Below, piece after piece: positions 29,776 through 38,766 of a stretch of DNA of 39,016 bases. The stretch lies in the IMG/VR virus record IMGVR_UViG_3300006734_000017, positions 1-39,016 of that record, one strand, 5' to 3'. The notes beneath the pieces were generated by a model. That model was not told the DNA's origin. It was given only the letters and a program-made list of their open reading frames with translations, and did not search any database. This DNA comes from a virus. The position numbers and the translations under genes were made by a program. Within the stretch, counting starts at the first letter, position 1, and each line of letters opens with the position of its first letter.

Positions 29776-30453
29776 TTAAAAAGCAAAAGCACCAATTAGT
29801 GCATTACGGAAACTTGTTTCAGAACCAAGTTTTGCAATGTCTTTTTGACCCTTTTGACGTTCAGTCTCTTGTTTAATTCCATATTCACCCTGCAATGTGG
29901 CAACATCTCGCTCAGTTGTGCCACGAATATTCTCAACCTCTTGTAAACCCGTATTAATAATGCCTTGTAAATCAATGCGATTTTGACCTTCGATTTCTGC
30001 GACACGTGTTCCTTTCAACAAATCTTGATCAGCAATATATCTGCGTGCTTCTGCATCACGATCTGCCATATACCGAGAGGCAGCCGCAGTAATCTCCGAA
30101 GTTTTAACACTATAGCCACCTTGAATATTGGCAACATTAGCAGCTGATTGACCCTGAATTGCTGCAAGTTCTTTTTGAATATCTCCATTCAATTGCGTTA
30201 AGATCCCCGCACTTAAAACGTTGAACTCTGCTTCCGAGTAAGCGCCAGCAGCAATATTATACTTACCAATAGAAACACCCGGAGTATAATTCTGTCCAGC
30301 GGAAGGCAGGTTGCGTCCCTCCTTGGATCCCCATTGGGCGTAATGCTTGGCGCCAAATTGCTCAATTGACTGGGTTCCGCCTTTATTCCCCCAATCGTTA
30401 TATGCTGCGATTAGATCAGGGTAACTTTTTACATAAGCGGTATAATTTGCCAT
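29776..30453 (-). CDS. Virion-type protein with YxDL/HYxxWGxxEGR module
   Basis: 225 residues. The N-terminus (YTAYVKSYPDLIAAYNDWGN, then FGAKHYAQWGSKEGRNLP) is the same module found in the 959-residue protein at 9984-12863. The remainder is a long helical region with Ala/Gln/Glu heptad-like composition (LTQLNGDIQKELAAIQGQSA, and RGTTERDVATLQGEYG), probably a coiled coil. No catalytic residues. A promoter is predicted just upstream. The shared module suggests the two proteins have the same partner or the same location in the virion. Confidence 0.6.
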   Translation of the reverse strand: MANYTAYVKSYPDLIAAYNDWGNKGGTQSIEQFGAKHYAQWGSKEGRNLPSAGQNYTPGVSIGKYNIAAGAYSEAEFNVLSAGILTQLNGDIQKELAAIQGQSAANVANIQGGYSVKTSEITAAASRYMADRDAEARRYIADQDLLKGTRVAEIEGQNRIDLQGIINTGLQEVENIRGTTERDVATLQGEYGIKQETERQKGQKDIAKLGSETSFRNALIGAFAF

Positions 30454-30474
30454 GACTAATACATTAATAAAAAC

Positions 30475-30504
30475 ATTATAAATTAAAGGGTTTTAGATGG
30501 GCAA
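30475..30504 (-). promoter_or_regulatory. Predicted sigma-70-type promoter, minus strand
   Basis: On the minus strand TTGCCC (30504-30499), an 18-base spacer and a perfect TATAAT (30480-30475), with the 225-residue gene starting 22 bases beyond. It would add transcription of the packaging and capsid genes independent of the cassette to the right. Confidence 0.45.
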
Positions 30505-30514
30505 ACATTTAAAA

Positions 30515-31171
30515 TTACCCACCTAGCATTGTCATGTATTCTTGTAGGGTTGGACCAGTTTTAGCTGCTTGGATACCTTCCATAACTTTGCTGGGATTGA
30601 ATACAACTGCCTTGCTCTTATACTCTGGACTTGACATAATGGTTTTACCAAGGAAATCTTGGAAAGCTTGTCCGCTGTTGATACCTAATCCTTGTGCAGC
30701 ACTGACTAAATTTTGGTACTCAGGATCAGAGATAGTGCGTCCTAATAATTGTTCGTAGGCTAATGAAGCTGCTGGTTTATATCGATCGTAACTTTGTGTA
30801 GAAGGCATGCCCATTGGCAAGGATCCTAATTGATCGGCTTGCTTGAGGCCTTCTTTAATGTCACCACCAGTTGAACGAACAAGATCAAAAAAGGAACTGC
30901 GAGCTTCCTCTGGAGTCAGATTGCCACTAGCGATACGTGCTATATAAGACTCAAAAAAATCTGGAAGAGCTTTTTTTGTCGCTGTCTCCGCTTCCTTGCC
31001 TTGACCTACATAATAACGACCAATGTCAACGGGGTCTTTGGGAACCTTATTTTTGATGTCCTCACCGGAAAAATACTGAGTGAGTTCGTCAAGCTTTTTA
31101 GATACAGAATCTAAAGTTACCGTTTCTTTTCTTCCATAAGGGGACCATGATCCCCATTTAACATCTGACAT
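30515..31171 (-). CDS. Helical protein, weak DUF4214-like C-terminal part
   Basis: 218 residues. The C-terminal 80 (AYEQLLGRTISDPEYQNLVS, then AFQDFLGKTIMSSPEYKSK) carry the LGR...D...F..S.EY pattern of DUF4214-type modules of surface and secreted proteins; this resemblance is weak. The N-terminal part is charged and helical (DSVSKKLDELTQYFSGEDIK). No membrane segment. It belongs to the 30-38 kb cassette of small virion-type genes. Confidence 0.5.
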   Translation of the reverse strand: MSDVKWGSWSPYGRKETVTLDSVSKKLDELTQYFSGEDIKNKVPKDPVDIGRYYVGQGKEAETATKKALPDFFESYIARIASGNLTPEEARSSFFDLVRSTGGDIKEGLKQADQLGSLPMGMPSTQSYDRYKPAASLAYEQLLGRTISDPEYQNLVSAAQGLGINSGQAFQDFLGKTIMSSPEYKSKAVVFNPSKVMEGIQAAKTGPTLQEYMTMLGG

Positions 31172-31201
31172 TGGTGGCCCTCATGTTGATTATATTTTAC
31201 T

Positions 31202-31672
31202 TTAAATAAACCTGCTGAATGGATCCATCTCTTTACCATATGCTTGTTGACGGATTCCAGCAAGTTCTCTCGATAACTGTAAACGTTGTCTTGCTAAAGC
31301 ATTTGGGCTAAATGCTAAAGCGCCTTCAAGTTTTGCATCTTCAAAAGCTTTTAGGCGATCCATGGGGCCACCCTTGTATGCATCATATTGTTTGCCTGCT
31401 GCTTCCATCCCAAAACCAATCAGCGGTGCTTCACGGGAAGCTTTTTCGATGGCTTCTGCTTGTGCCTCTGCAGCAGATTTCGCTTTATCGGCTGCTTTTT
31501 TAGAGCCTGATGCACTAGCACCTCCGGCAATTGCGCTACCGCCTGCACTAATTAAACTTGCACCGATTAAGGGATCCATACCTGTACTGCCTGTATAAGA
31601 AACTGGACTACTAAGATTTTTGTAACTGGTATTAGGAATGGAACTTAAGGGTGTTCCAAAACTAGATGACAT
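31202..31672 (-). CDS. Glycine-zipper-containing small protein
   Basis: 156 residues. After a Ser/Thr-rich N-terminus, residues about 35-55 (LIGASLISAGGSAIAGGASA) form a Gly/Ala-rich hydrophobic helix with GxxxG spacing. A charged Ala/Lys/Glu helix follows (KKAADKAKSAAEAQAEAIEK), then an amphipathic stretch with Arg/Gln. A good Shine-Dalgarno (AAGGAG) precedes the ATG. It fits a packaged protein that inserts in a host membrane, by analogy with other phage ejection proteins. Confidence 0.55.
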   Translation of the reverse strand: MSSSFGTPLSSIPNTSYKNLSSPVSYTGSTGMDPLIGASLISAGGSAIAGGASASGSKKAADKAKSAAEAQAEAIEKASREAPLIGFGMEAAGKQYDAYKGGPMDRLKAFEDAKLEGALAFSPNALARQRLQLSRELAGIRQQAYGKEMDPFSRFI

Positions 31673-31689
31673 TATTATAACTCCTTAGA

Positions 31690-32139
31690 TTACGAAATCC
31701 ATTTACGATTGGCGTATGGATTATTTGCATATACACCGGCTAACAATCCTGGTGTGCGGCTAGCAATTTCAATCGCTGCTGCAGGATAAGACAAGCGGGC
31801 AATCGATTCAAACCCTTTAAGAATTTGACCGGGCAATGCAGTTAACATTTTGATTTTAGCTGCCTCTTTCCCTTCTTCCCGTCGTTGTTGGCGTACGCGT
31901 TCCCAATCTTCTAATTGACGCGTCCGTTCACGCTCATCGCGAGACTCCATATAGCGGAATAAACCTGCCATGGAAGGGTCGATTCCAGAAATTGTTGTGT
32001 AATCAAATGTTCCTGTATAACCAGGGGTCATTGGACTGGGTGTGCCAGCAAGCTGTGCCTGGAATGGGGCTGGTGAAGCCAATGAGGGAAGGCTACCCGC
32101 CAATTGAAAACCAGAAGTGGTGAACGTGTAAGGTGCCAT
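31690..32139 (-). CDS. Small virion-type protein with charged helix
   Basis: 149 residues. The first 60 are Pro/Ser/Thr/Ala-rich and flexible; the middle is a strongly charged helix (ESRDERERTRQLEDWERVRQ) that probably forms a coiled coil. The end is Leu/Ile/Ala-rich with Pro (IASRTPGLLAGVYANNP). It lies two bases after the 283-residue glycine-zipper gene. No family is recognised. Confidence 0.5.
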   Translation of the reverse strand: MAPYTFTTSGFQLAGSLPSLASPAPFQAQLAGTPSPMTPGYTGTFDYTTISGIDPSMAGLFRYMESRDERERTRQLEDWERVRQQRREEGKEAAKIKMLTALPGQILKGFESIARLSYPAAAIEIASRTPGLLAGVYANNPYANRKWIS

Positions 32140-32141
32140 GA

Positions 32142-32993
32142 TTATCCAACCGAAACGTTAGGGGCAGCAAGTGCGGTTACATATGGGTTGGTTGCAATTG
32201 CTTGACGCATAAATGCACCGCGCTCACGCTGGGCATCGAGTGTAAGGTTAATGCCACCACCTAAGACCATCTGTTGCATGTAAGCATTGTTTTGTGTATT
32301 GATTAAAGCTTGAGCACGAGCTAAATCATCGTTTTGTTCTTTCTGGACCATGGGGTACATTGCTTGGCGTTGCTTTAAATCTTCTGCGTTAATTTTCTGC
32401 AGCAGATCAATTGTGCCGCCGATGCGTGTTTGAAGAGCATTGCGTTGTTGTGTCTCGCCAAGTTCGCCAAGTTGCTGAAAATACTTCAGCTGTTGAGCAG
32501 AAGCGTTCAGAGGTAAATCACCAAAGGGCGTTGGAATGCTTACGGCTTGGGGGTTTTTCTCCAGAGCAGCCTTGGTGCCTCCAACGATTCCGCCACCGAT
32601 CATTGAACCAATTGCGGTGCCAGCAGCTGCGGTAAATGGTGCGGCTGGTCCGCCAATGGCAGCACCAATACCACCACCAATCAGGCCGCCAACGGTTGTA
32701 CCAGCAGCGCCTGCAATGTCTCCTTGAAGCAACGCAGGGACGCCTGCAAGTACAGCACCGCCACCAACAACAGCACGCTTGGGTACTTTACCAATAGCTG
32801 CGCCTGCAGCTTCTGCACCTGACAGAAGCACTTCGCCAGCTTTTCCGATTTTAACTTTACCTTCTTGGATAAGTTTTTCAAGCTGTTGACGCATATTGGC
32901 GTCGGCAAAAGCATTGGCTCCCGAAGATGAACCGGCGTACAAAGGGCTAGATAAGGGTTGTACTGGCGTTGACCAAGGATCTGGATATGCCAT
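32142..32993 (-). CDS. Glycine-zipper protein with long hydrophobic core
   Basis: 283 residues from ATG 32993; a longer reading from GTG 33041 is open but adds an unlikely N-terminus. Residues about 65-140 are a long Gly/Ala/Ile hydrophobic region (GAAGTTVGGLIGGGIGAAIG, then AAGTAIGSMIGGGIVGG) with repeated GxxxG, the pattern of glycine-zipper membrane proteins. Helical Gln-rich segments follow (LKYFQQLGELGETQQRNALQ). It is a strong candidate for an internal virion protein that forms a channel or embeds in the envelope during DNA entry. This is inference from sequence pattern. Confidence 0.6.
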   Translation of the reverse strand: MAYPDPWSTPVQPLSSPLYAGSSSGANAFADANMRQQLEKLIQEGKVKIGKAGEVLLSGAEAAGAAIGKVPKRAVVGGGAVLAGVPALLQGDIAGAAGTTVGGLIGGGIGAAIGGPAAPFTAAAGTAIGSMIGGGIVGGTKAALEKNPQAVSIPTPFGDLPLNASAQQLKYFQQLGELGETQQRNALQTRIGGTIDLLQKINAEDLKQRQAMYPMVQKEQNDDLARAQALINTQNNAYMQQMVLGGGINLTLDAQRERGAFMRQAIATNPYVTALAAPNVSVG

Positions 32994-33012
32994 TATTAAA
33001 ACGCTTTTATTT

Positions 33013-33897
33013 TTAGATTCTATCAGTACCCAACACACCATACTCAGCGGTGGTTGGAAGTTGTGATCGACTAGAAGAAGAAATTGCTTGATTAATAATA
33101 TTGCCAGTCATAATTCCACCAAGAGACCCAGCAAGTCCGGCAAGTCCTAGGCGTGTTGTCTTCGGTTGCTTAGTTGTACGTGCAGCAACGCCCAATGCAG
33201 CTGCACCACCAGCAACACCTAATGCAGAAGGAAGTGTTATTGGATAACCAAGCAGTCTTGCTTCTGGTACACCTTGTAAGTTTTCTGGTGTTGCTTTTAA
33301 AACACCAAGTAGTCCGCGATCTTGATAGTAACTGCGCAAGAAATTACCATAACGTTGTGGCGTTAAATCTGGGATATCTTTTTTAGCTTCTTCGTAAGCA
33401 AGTGGTCGACCAGTGCGTCCCAAGAAGAAACGTTCAAATGCTTCTTGGACTGGTTGTTCGGTTTCGCGACGATCTTCTGATCCTTTCTCTGCATATGTCT
33501 GTGCAAAACCTTTAGGTCGACCCGCTTCTCCAAGATTTAATAAATCATAGGCACCAGATACAGCCATTGCTGGTGCAAGAGCTGATGTCATAACCAGACC
33601 TGTTTTAAGAGGACCTAGTTTCTCTGCTGTCGTTTTACCAAGCGCCGCACTTGCAGCCATGTCGGCAAGAGCATTGGGATGATTTGCACGCCACCAAACA
33701 GTACGCGTACCGTCGTTGGTTAAATCTGTTAATAAACGTGCAGAATATGCACCCAAAAATTCAACGGGTGTTTGTCGTAAAGTAATCCCTTCTTTTGCAA
33801 GTTGTTTTTTAAAACCCGGATCAGCAACAGAAAGAGTTTGTGTTGTTCTTTTTTTCTGGAGTTCTTCTCCTGCTTTGAAGCCCGAACGATAAGACAT
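33013..33897 (-). CDS. Virion-type protein with a hydrophobic Gly/Ala segment
   Basis: 294 residues. The N-terminal 90 are mixed and basic (GFKAGEELQKKRTTQTLSVA), with WWRANHPNALADMAASAALG. Hydrophobic Gly/Ala segments appear near residues 100-120 (VMTSALAPAMAVSGAYDLL) and 225-265 (LGVAGGAAALGVAARTTKQ and RLGLAGLAGSLGGIMTG). The middle has a charged amphipathic stretch (EKGSEDRRETEQPVQEAFER). Its start shares one base with the upstream stop (TGATG). Not recognised; part of the cassette of probable internal proteins. Confidence 0.55.
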   Translation of the reverse strand: MSYRSGFKAGEELQKKRTTQTLSVADPGFKKQLAKEGITLRQTPVEFLGAYSARLLTDLTNDGTRTVWWRANHPNALADMAASAALGKTTAEKLGPLKTGLVMTSALAPAMAVSGAYDLLNLGEAGRPKGFAQTYAEKGSEDRRETEQPVQEAFERFFLGRTGRPLAYEEAKKDIPDLTPQRYGNFLRSYYQDRGLLGVLKATPENLQGVPEARLLGYPITLPSALGVAGGAAALGVAARTTKQPKTTRLGLAGLAGSLGGIMTGNIINQAISSSSRSQLPTTAEYGVLGTDRI

Positions 33898-34454
33898 CAG
33901 ATTAACCTCATGCCGGTTTGATTTAAAACCTCTTGTACTCTTGCTGGAATTGGCAATTCAGCAGAAGGATTAATGTAATTGTTTAAAAATTCAATACCAG
34001 ACATTTGAAATTGGGTGCCAGGTGAAACCGCCTGTGGTAGCTGCATTTCATTAATTACCTGGCGTTGCAACATTTGGTGGTATAAAGTTTGATCTTGTGA
34101 ACTTACAGTTGGCTCAACTGCCATACCAGGCATCAAGCCAGCAGATAAACCCGCTGACAAAAGAGATCCACCTAAGTTTGAAGCAGTTTCAAAACGAGAA
34201 TACTCAAGTGCTGGCTGATATTGACCTCCAGGTGTGCGTGTGAATTTTGTTGTTGATTGTTTTGGCGGCCTTATTTTTCTTGCCAATGCGGTCAATGGAT
34301 AAGTGACACCGAAATCAATTAACGCGGATCCAATGCCTACGCCAGGTCCACCGACCAAAGTTCCAAAGCCACCGGCCAACACACTACCGGTTCCGACATT
34401 GGCGGCAAGATCTTTATTTGAAGAAAGAAATCTACCTAAACCGGCTAACTTCAC
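33897..34454 (-). CDS. Gly/Ala-rich virion-type protein
   Basis: 185 residues. It begins MKLAGLGRFLSSNKDLAANV and has a Gly/Val-rich hydrophobic segment near residues 20-45 (TGSVLAGGFGTLVGGPGVGI), a basic stretch (LARKIRPPKQSTTKFTRTPG), and a second Gly/Leu/Ala segment (LGGSLLSAGLSAGLMPG). The C-terminus is soluble (EFLNNYINPSAELPIPAR). Stop/start overlap with the next gene indicates one operon. A membrane-active internal virion role is possible; no family was recognised. Confidence 0.55.
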   Translation of the reverse strand: MKLAGLGRFLSSNKDLAANVGTGSVLAGGFGTLVGGPGVGIGSALIDFGVTYPLTALARKIRPPKQSTTKFTRTPGGQYQPALEYSRFETASNLGGSLLSAGLSAGLMPGMAVEPTVSSQDQTLYHQMLQRQVINEMQLPQAVSPGTQFQMSGIEFLNNYINPSAELPIPARVQEVLNQTGMRLI

Positions 34455-34493
34455 TTTATTGCTTTTGACTTAAGTTTATTGTACAAGAAGTTA

Positions 34494-35087
34494 TTATTTT
34501 TTCGCTGCCTTTTTATTTTGTTGGTTGTCTTGTACTGGTACATCTGGAGATGCGCCAAGACTTCCTTTGTTTTTAGAAATTAACTGAGACACTGAAACCT
34601 TACCTTGTTGCTCTGACTCAACTTGATTTGTTGCAGACGCCATAAGGAATCCACGGGGATCTGGATTGCTGGCCCTAGGCATTGGATTTTGAATTTTCTT
34701 GTCTGCTGGAATAGTAGGACTTAAGTTGTAAGTTTCAGACCAAAGAGGATTGTAGCCCGGTTGGATTTCTGGTCTTTGTGTTGTCAATGCTCTTCCATTA
34801 ATAAAGTCATATTCTGTATTGCGATCAAAATTTGGCATTCCAGCAAATACTTCATATTGATCTGCAGTTTTACCAATAAAGTTAAGACGAGGATTCAGCG
34901 CAAGTTTGCGCGTCATCATTTTGCGTAATAAGTCAGACTGAGTAAATCTTGAGGGATTCCAAGGATATTGACCCGCGGTTGAAGGAGACTGAAAAAGTTC
35001 GTCAAAATTAAGTTGTTTCTTTTTTACAAAAGGATCTTTTGTGTAATCAATGTAACGACCTAGATCCAGGCGTGAGTCTTTAGCCAT
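34494..35087 (-). CDS. Soluble virion-type protein, unknown function
   Basis: 197 residues. MAKDSRLDLGRYIDYTKDPF is followed by a basic helical region (SDLLRKMMTRKLALNPRLNF) and a central Asn/Pro/Arg-rich segment, then a polar end with Gln/Asn/Lys (VQDNQQNKKAAKK). No hydrophobic stretch. Its start codon overlaps the stop of the 72-residue gene (shared bases at 35087), so it is in the same operon as the 1023-residue protein. Not recognised. Confidence 0.5.
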   Translation of the reverse strand: MAKDSRLDLGRYIDYTKDPFVKKKQLNFDELFQSPSTAGQYPWNPSRFTQSDLLRKMMTRKLALNPRLNFIGKTADQYEVFAGMPNFDRNTEYDFINGRALTTQRPEIQPGYNPLWSETYNLSPTIPADKKIQNPMPRASNPDPRGFLMASATNQVESEQQGKVSVSQLISKNKGSLGASPDVPVQDNQQNKKAAKK

Positions 35088-35305
35088 TAATCCTTAGCTT
35101 TTTTCTTCTTGTGCAATCCTACCAATGTCTGACGAAGCCGTGCTTGTTTGACTGTTTTTTCGTCATATTGATCAGGATTAGACAAAACATTTTCTTGTAG
35201 TTGGGCAGAAGTAATTCCCCGTCGTTTGGCTTTAGCAGTAAAGGCACCTTCCTTCATCTTCATGCCTTGAATCCACTTTTTATCTTTCTTTTTCTTTTCA
35301 GCCAT
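35087..35305 (-). CDS. Small Lys-rich phage protein
   Basis: 72 residues. MAEKKKKDKKWIQGMKMKEG, AFTAKAKRRGITSAQLQENV, then LSNPDQYDEKTVKQARLRQT and a Lys-rich end. The KWIQ.MKMKEGA...A...G pattern is found in small basic phage proteins of unknown role. It is highly positively charged and likely binds nucleic acid or an acidic surface. It lies between the 1023-residue gene and the 197-residue gene on the same strand. Confidence 0.62.
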   Translation of the reverse strand: MAEKKKKDKKWIQGMKMKEGAFTAKAKRRGITSAQLQENVLSNPDQYDEKTVKQARLRQTLVGLHKKKKAKD

Positions 35306-35307
35306 GA

Positions 35308-38300
35308 TTAGCGATTCCGACGTTTACCAGCGCGACGACCTGCTTGGGCCAGGAGTTGTTGGGTGACTACTTCCAGGTTAGACGGAAGAGGTTCAGAAGA
35401 AATACGTGTTTCTTTAGGTTCAATTTTAGCAATTTGTTCCCTTAATGCTTGCAGTTCAGCGCCAGGTCCTGTTGTTGCTGGTGATAGGCGTTGCTGTAAT
35501 TCTCCTGGGCGACGCGGCGCCAAAACACCAACGTTTGCAACACCTAGAGCTTCCTCGCCAAAGTCTTTGTACTGTTCCCAGTCAGCCTCACCTTCTCCCA
35601 TGCGAGACCACGATTCCATACTCTTAGGAGACTGGCGGATATCTAAGGATGGTGGGCCAACATACTTACGTGAGAGAGAAGGATCAACAACTGAACCACC
35701 TGAAAATCCAAGTTGTTGTGCTTCTTCTCTGGAGAGCGGATACACATCGCCAGTTTTTTGGTTAACAGTCACGAAAGACTTGCGCGATGAGCGGCTGCCA
35801 GGGCGACCGATCACACCTTCGATAAAATCAAAAGCAGTTGGCGAATCGAGCACAGGCAGTGTTACTCCCTTTTGTTCAGCCAGCATGCGATTGGCAAGCG
35901 AGCCAAGTTCTGCGTAATCTTTAATGCCAGTGGCAGTACGCAAACCATTCAGGAAGCCAGCAAGTTCACCACGTTTGATTTGGCCAGTACCACTGATAGT
36001 TTTGCCTGTTTTGGCATCTAATACTTGAAGAGGCGCCTGAACAATTGTTTCAGCTGCTTCATACACATCGCTGGTGAATTGTCCGTATTTACCTTCTCGG
36101 GTAATCTGGCCGACAGGCGGCGCACCTTGTTTTAAGGGACGTTTAACAGACATTGGTTGGGTTGTGATGTACTCAAGTTGTTGGCCAGGAGAAACAACAA
36201 GTTCTGCACCTGTTGCATCTTTTGCAATACCAATTTGATTGAGTTGGGTTAAGTCGGTAATCCCAAGTTCACCAACATTGCCGTTTTCGTCAAGCACCTG
36301 TGTTTTATTAACAAGGATTTTGTTTCCTGCCTTGGTCGTGTGTGGTGCATAGTAAAGGTTATACACAGGTTCCTGTACAAGTTCTTCTGCAACGCCACCA
36401 ACTAAACGGCCTTTTTGTGAGCCACGACCAAAACCAGGGGTCACATCAAGTTGCCCTTCAGGATTGACTGCACGCTGGAAATAAGCCGTTTCCCGTAGAT
36501 CCGCCATGAACTGATCATCGGCATAGGGACCAACAATCTTTTGGTGTGCACGTACTAGGGCACGGCCTGTCGCTTTGTATTGCTCCGCGTTCAAACGATT
36601 CTGAACAGTTGGATTGGCTTCTGCAACAGCAATGGCCCTGTTTTTATCGACCAAGAATGGTACGTCAAGGTTCATCTGCTCACCACGTTCAATTGCCTCC
36701 ACTGTTTCCTGAGGTAATACATCGCGGTACAAGACGGTTTCAGTTGTTTTCACCAGGTCGCCAGCTTCGTTTCGTGTTTCCACGTTACGCAGACGCACCG
36801 GCATGTCTAGGTCATAACTGTCAACCAAACGATTACGGCGTGCTGGACGCGTGATGCTGGATTGTTCGCCTGCAAGATGAGCACGAACTTGGTCGTCCCA
36901 GTAACCACGGAAATTGTTGATTGCTTCTTGGTATTGTTCAGACTGCATCAATGGCACAGCAGCTGTACTAACGCCACCCGTTAGACCAGTCAGTGCTTCA
37001 CTGATAGGTTCCCAAGTTTCTTCGTCATTTTGACTGCGGGTACGAACCGGCCTTGGTTGCTGAGAAGCAAATGCGGAACGTTTAATTTCTCCTTCGGGAA
37101 GAGTGACATATTTGCTTGGCAAAGCAGGACCAGCACTTCTTTTTAATGGTGAACCAGCCACTACTTCTACTGTTTGTGATCCACTGGCATACTCACCACC
37201 AATTAACCTACCAGAGCGATCAAATTCCGCTGCATTAACATCGAGTGTGCGTGCAAAGTTTTCGGGGCCAACAGTTGCAGAGTTATAGTTGGGATCCAGG
37301 AATTCTGGTTTGTTGTATTGAGCAAACGCATTAATACGCGCGTTGATTTCAAAATCATCAAGACCAGCATCATATAGTTTTTGCAGTGCAGGAGAAGTCT
37401 CCGCTGTTTGCGACCGAAACAACGAAGTTGTTTTACGACGTGCGCGTTGAGTAACTTGATCTTCCCCTGCTTCAACAGCATTGACTTGTTGATTGCGAGC
37501 TTGATTTAAAAGCTGGTCCTGAATGGAAGTAAGGTCAGTAAATGCACCAGGTTGATTGGCGCGTGTTGGGAGCGCCGTCGATGGAGCTTCCCTTTCAGGA
37601 AACTGGCCAGAACGCAATTGTTCAAAAAACTCTGCCCCAAGGACACGTTTTTCTTTTACGTCTTCTGCAGAAACTAGACGACGATATAAACCTTCGTTCT
37701 CTTTTAGGAATTGATCGACATTAAATTCACGGGCAGGAGCAGATGGCTCTGAGCGAATTTGCTCAAGCACATCATCAATTAAGGCTTCATTACCTTTGGC
37801 AATCCGTGATTGACGCGAAAGTTCAGCACCATACTCAAATGGGGCAGCACGTTCGTAATCAGCTCGATATTTCTCAATTAATTTGTCGGCAACATCAACA
37901 GTTGCCTCTGGAATTGCAGCTGCCGTGCGTTGAACAGAGGAAGCAGGTACCATTCGCCCGTGACGACGTACCATCCGCTCTTGCTTGGGTAAAGGAGAAG
38001 GTAAATCAACAGTTGCCTGGGGAATTGCTGCAACTTTTGAAGGTGCAACAGGAGCTGGCACCCCTTCTCGCCGGATTTGCTCTACAGCACCGGTTGGAAT
38101 CTTTGTTACTTGCGTCCCAGGGGCAGCAGAAGTGGTTTTTACGCCGCCACCACGCAACATACGATTACCAGCCAGGCCAGCACCAACAAGTGTGCCTAGC
38201 CCCAAGGCTGCAATACCCAAAGTTTCCAGTAAATTGGAGCTTTCTTGCGGTTGACGGACCTGATTACGCCGAAATTCCGCCACTTCCGGGGCTAATTGTG

Positions 38301-38379
38301 CCCTTTCTTCCGGATCTTCTGGGTATGGAGTCCCAGTTGCACGACTATATGCAGCAAAATCCAAGGGGGAAAGGGCCAT
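35308..38379 (-). CDS. Large virion-type protein with an N-terminal membrane-like segment
   Basis: 1023 residues, beginning MALSPLDFAAYSRATGTPYP. A Gly/Leu/Ala hydrophobic helix near residues 50-70 (LLETLGIAALGLGTLVGAGL) could cross a membrane. The rest is long, mostly soluble, charged and Gln/Pro-rich, with no catalytic motif and no clear repeats; internal stretches such as ALVRAHQKIVGPYADDQFMA appear helical. It is the first gene of the minus-strand operon. Size and position suggest an internal, ejected or structural protein. Alternatives include a tape-measure-type protein, but it lacks the usual long coiled-coil. Not recognised. Confidence 0.55.
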   Translation of the reverse strand: MALSPLDFAAYSRATGTPYPEDPEERAQLAPEVAEFRRNQVRQPQESSNLLETLGIAALGLGTLVGAGLAGNRMLRGGGVKTTSAAPGTQVTKIPTGAVEQIRREGVPAPVAPSKVAAIPQATVDLPSPLPKQERMVRRHGRMVPASSVQRTAAAIPEATVDVADKLIEKYRADYERAAPFEYGAELSRQSRIAKGNEALIDDVLEQIRSEPSAPAREFNVDQFLKENEGLYRRLVSAEDVKEKRVLGAEFFEQLRSGQFPEREAPSTALPTRANQPGAFTDLTSIQDQLLNQARNQQVNAVEAGEDQVTQRARRKTTSLFRSQTAETSPALQKLYDAGLDDFEINARINAFAQYNKPEFLDPNYNSATVGPENFARTLDVNAAEFDRSGRLIGGEYASGSQTVEVVAGSPLKRSAGPALPSKYVTLPEGEIKRSAFASQQPRPVRTRSQNDEETWEPISEALTGLTGGVSTAAVPLMQSEQYQEAINNFRGYWDDQVRAHLAGEQSSITRPARRNRLVDSYDLDMPVRLRNVETRNEAGDLVKTTETVLYRDVLPQETVEAIERGEQMNLDVPFLVDKNRAIAVAEANPTVQNRLNAEQYKATGRALVRAHQKIVGPYADDQFMADLRETAYFQRAVNPEGQLDVTPGFGRGSQKGRLVGGVAEELVQEPVYNLYYAPHTTKAGNKILVNKTQVLDENGNVGELGITDLTQLNQIGIAKDATGAELVVSPGQQLEYITTQPMSVKRPLKQGAPPVGQITREGKYGQFTSDVYEAAETIVQAPLQVLDAKTGKTISGTGQIKRGELAGFLNGLRTATGIKDYAELGSLANRMLAEQKGVTLPVLDSPTAFDFIEGVIGRPGSRSSRKSFVTVNQKTGDVYPLSREEAQQLGFSGGSVVDPSLSRKYVGPPSLDIRQSPKSMESWSRMGEGEADWEQYKDFGEEALGVANVGVLAPRRPGELQQRLSPATTGPGAELQALREQIAKIEPKETRISSEPLPSNLEVVTQQLLAQAGRRAGKRRNR

Positions 38380-38506
38380 GAGAATAAATATGTTTGATAT
38401 TGCTTGTTATTTTTATTTTAAAGGCAAGAATTTAAAAAAATAAGTGTTATAGACTTAAAACAAGCCCGAGTTTTACCTCCGATTAGGGGGAAAATAAAAT
38501 TAAGCC

Positions 38507-38713
38507 ATGGACGAAAAAGACAGAATGCAACGGGTCATTGGCCTGGAAGCAATTAAATCAAAAGCAGAAGAATTAATAGACCAGGGCAAAGAACCTTTTG
38601 AGGTACAAACGTTTGTCTCTGCAGCAAGAGGCGAGTTAGCGCGTCAAAAACCCGACTGGCAGCAATATGCCTCTGCTTTAAAAGCATCGCAAAAAGCACA
38701 AAATACATTCTAA
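38507..38713 (+). CDS. Small helical protein, unknown function
   Basis: 68 residues on the plus strand, divergent from the 1023-residue gene. MDEKDRMQRVIGLEAIKSKA, EELIDQGKEPFEVQTFVSAA, then an amphipathic, soluble end (DWQQYASALKASQKAQ). No known family. The upstream 127-base gap carries starts for both directions. A strong terminator 26 bases after the stop supports it as a transcribed gene. The role may be regulatory or early, which is guesswork. Confidence 0.6.
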   Translation: MDEKDRMQRVIGLEAIKSKAEELIDQGKEPFEVQTFVSAARGELARQKPDWQQYASALKASQKAQNTF

Positions 38714-38739
38714 AGACGTATTTTAAATTTTAATTGGTT

Positions 38740-38766
38740 ACCGGGGGTAAAACCCCGGTTTTTTGT
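38740..38766 (+). terminator. Rho-independent terminator, plus strand
   Basis: ACCGGGG, a 6-base loop and CCCCGGT, immediately followed by a T-run, 26 bases after the stop of the small plus-strand gene. The minus-strand reading has no T-run, so it acts in one direction only. Confidence 0.9.

Noticed and set aside
37743-38381. A plus-strand open frame opposite the 1023-residue gene (212 residues)
   Set aside because: It is Gln/Leu-rich as expected from the complement of the opposite gene and has no start signal.
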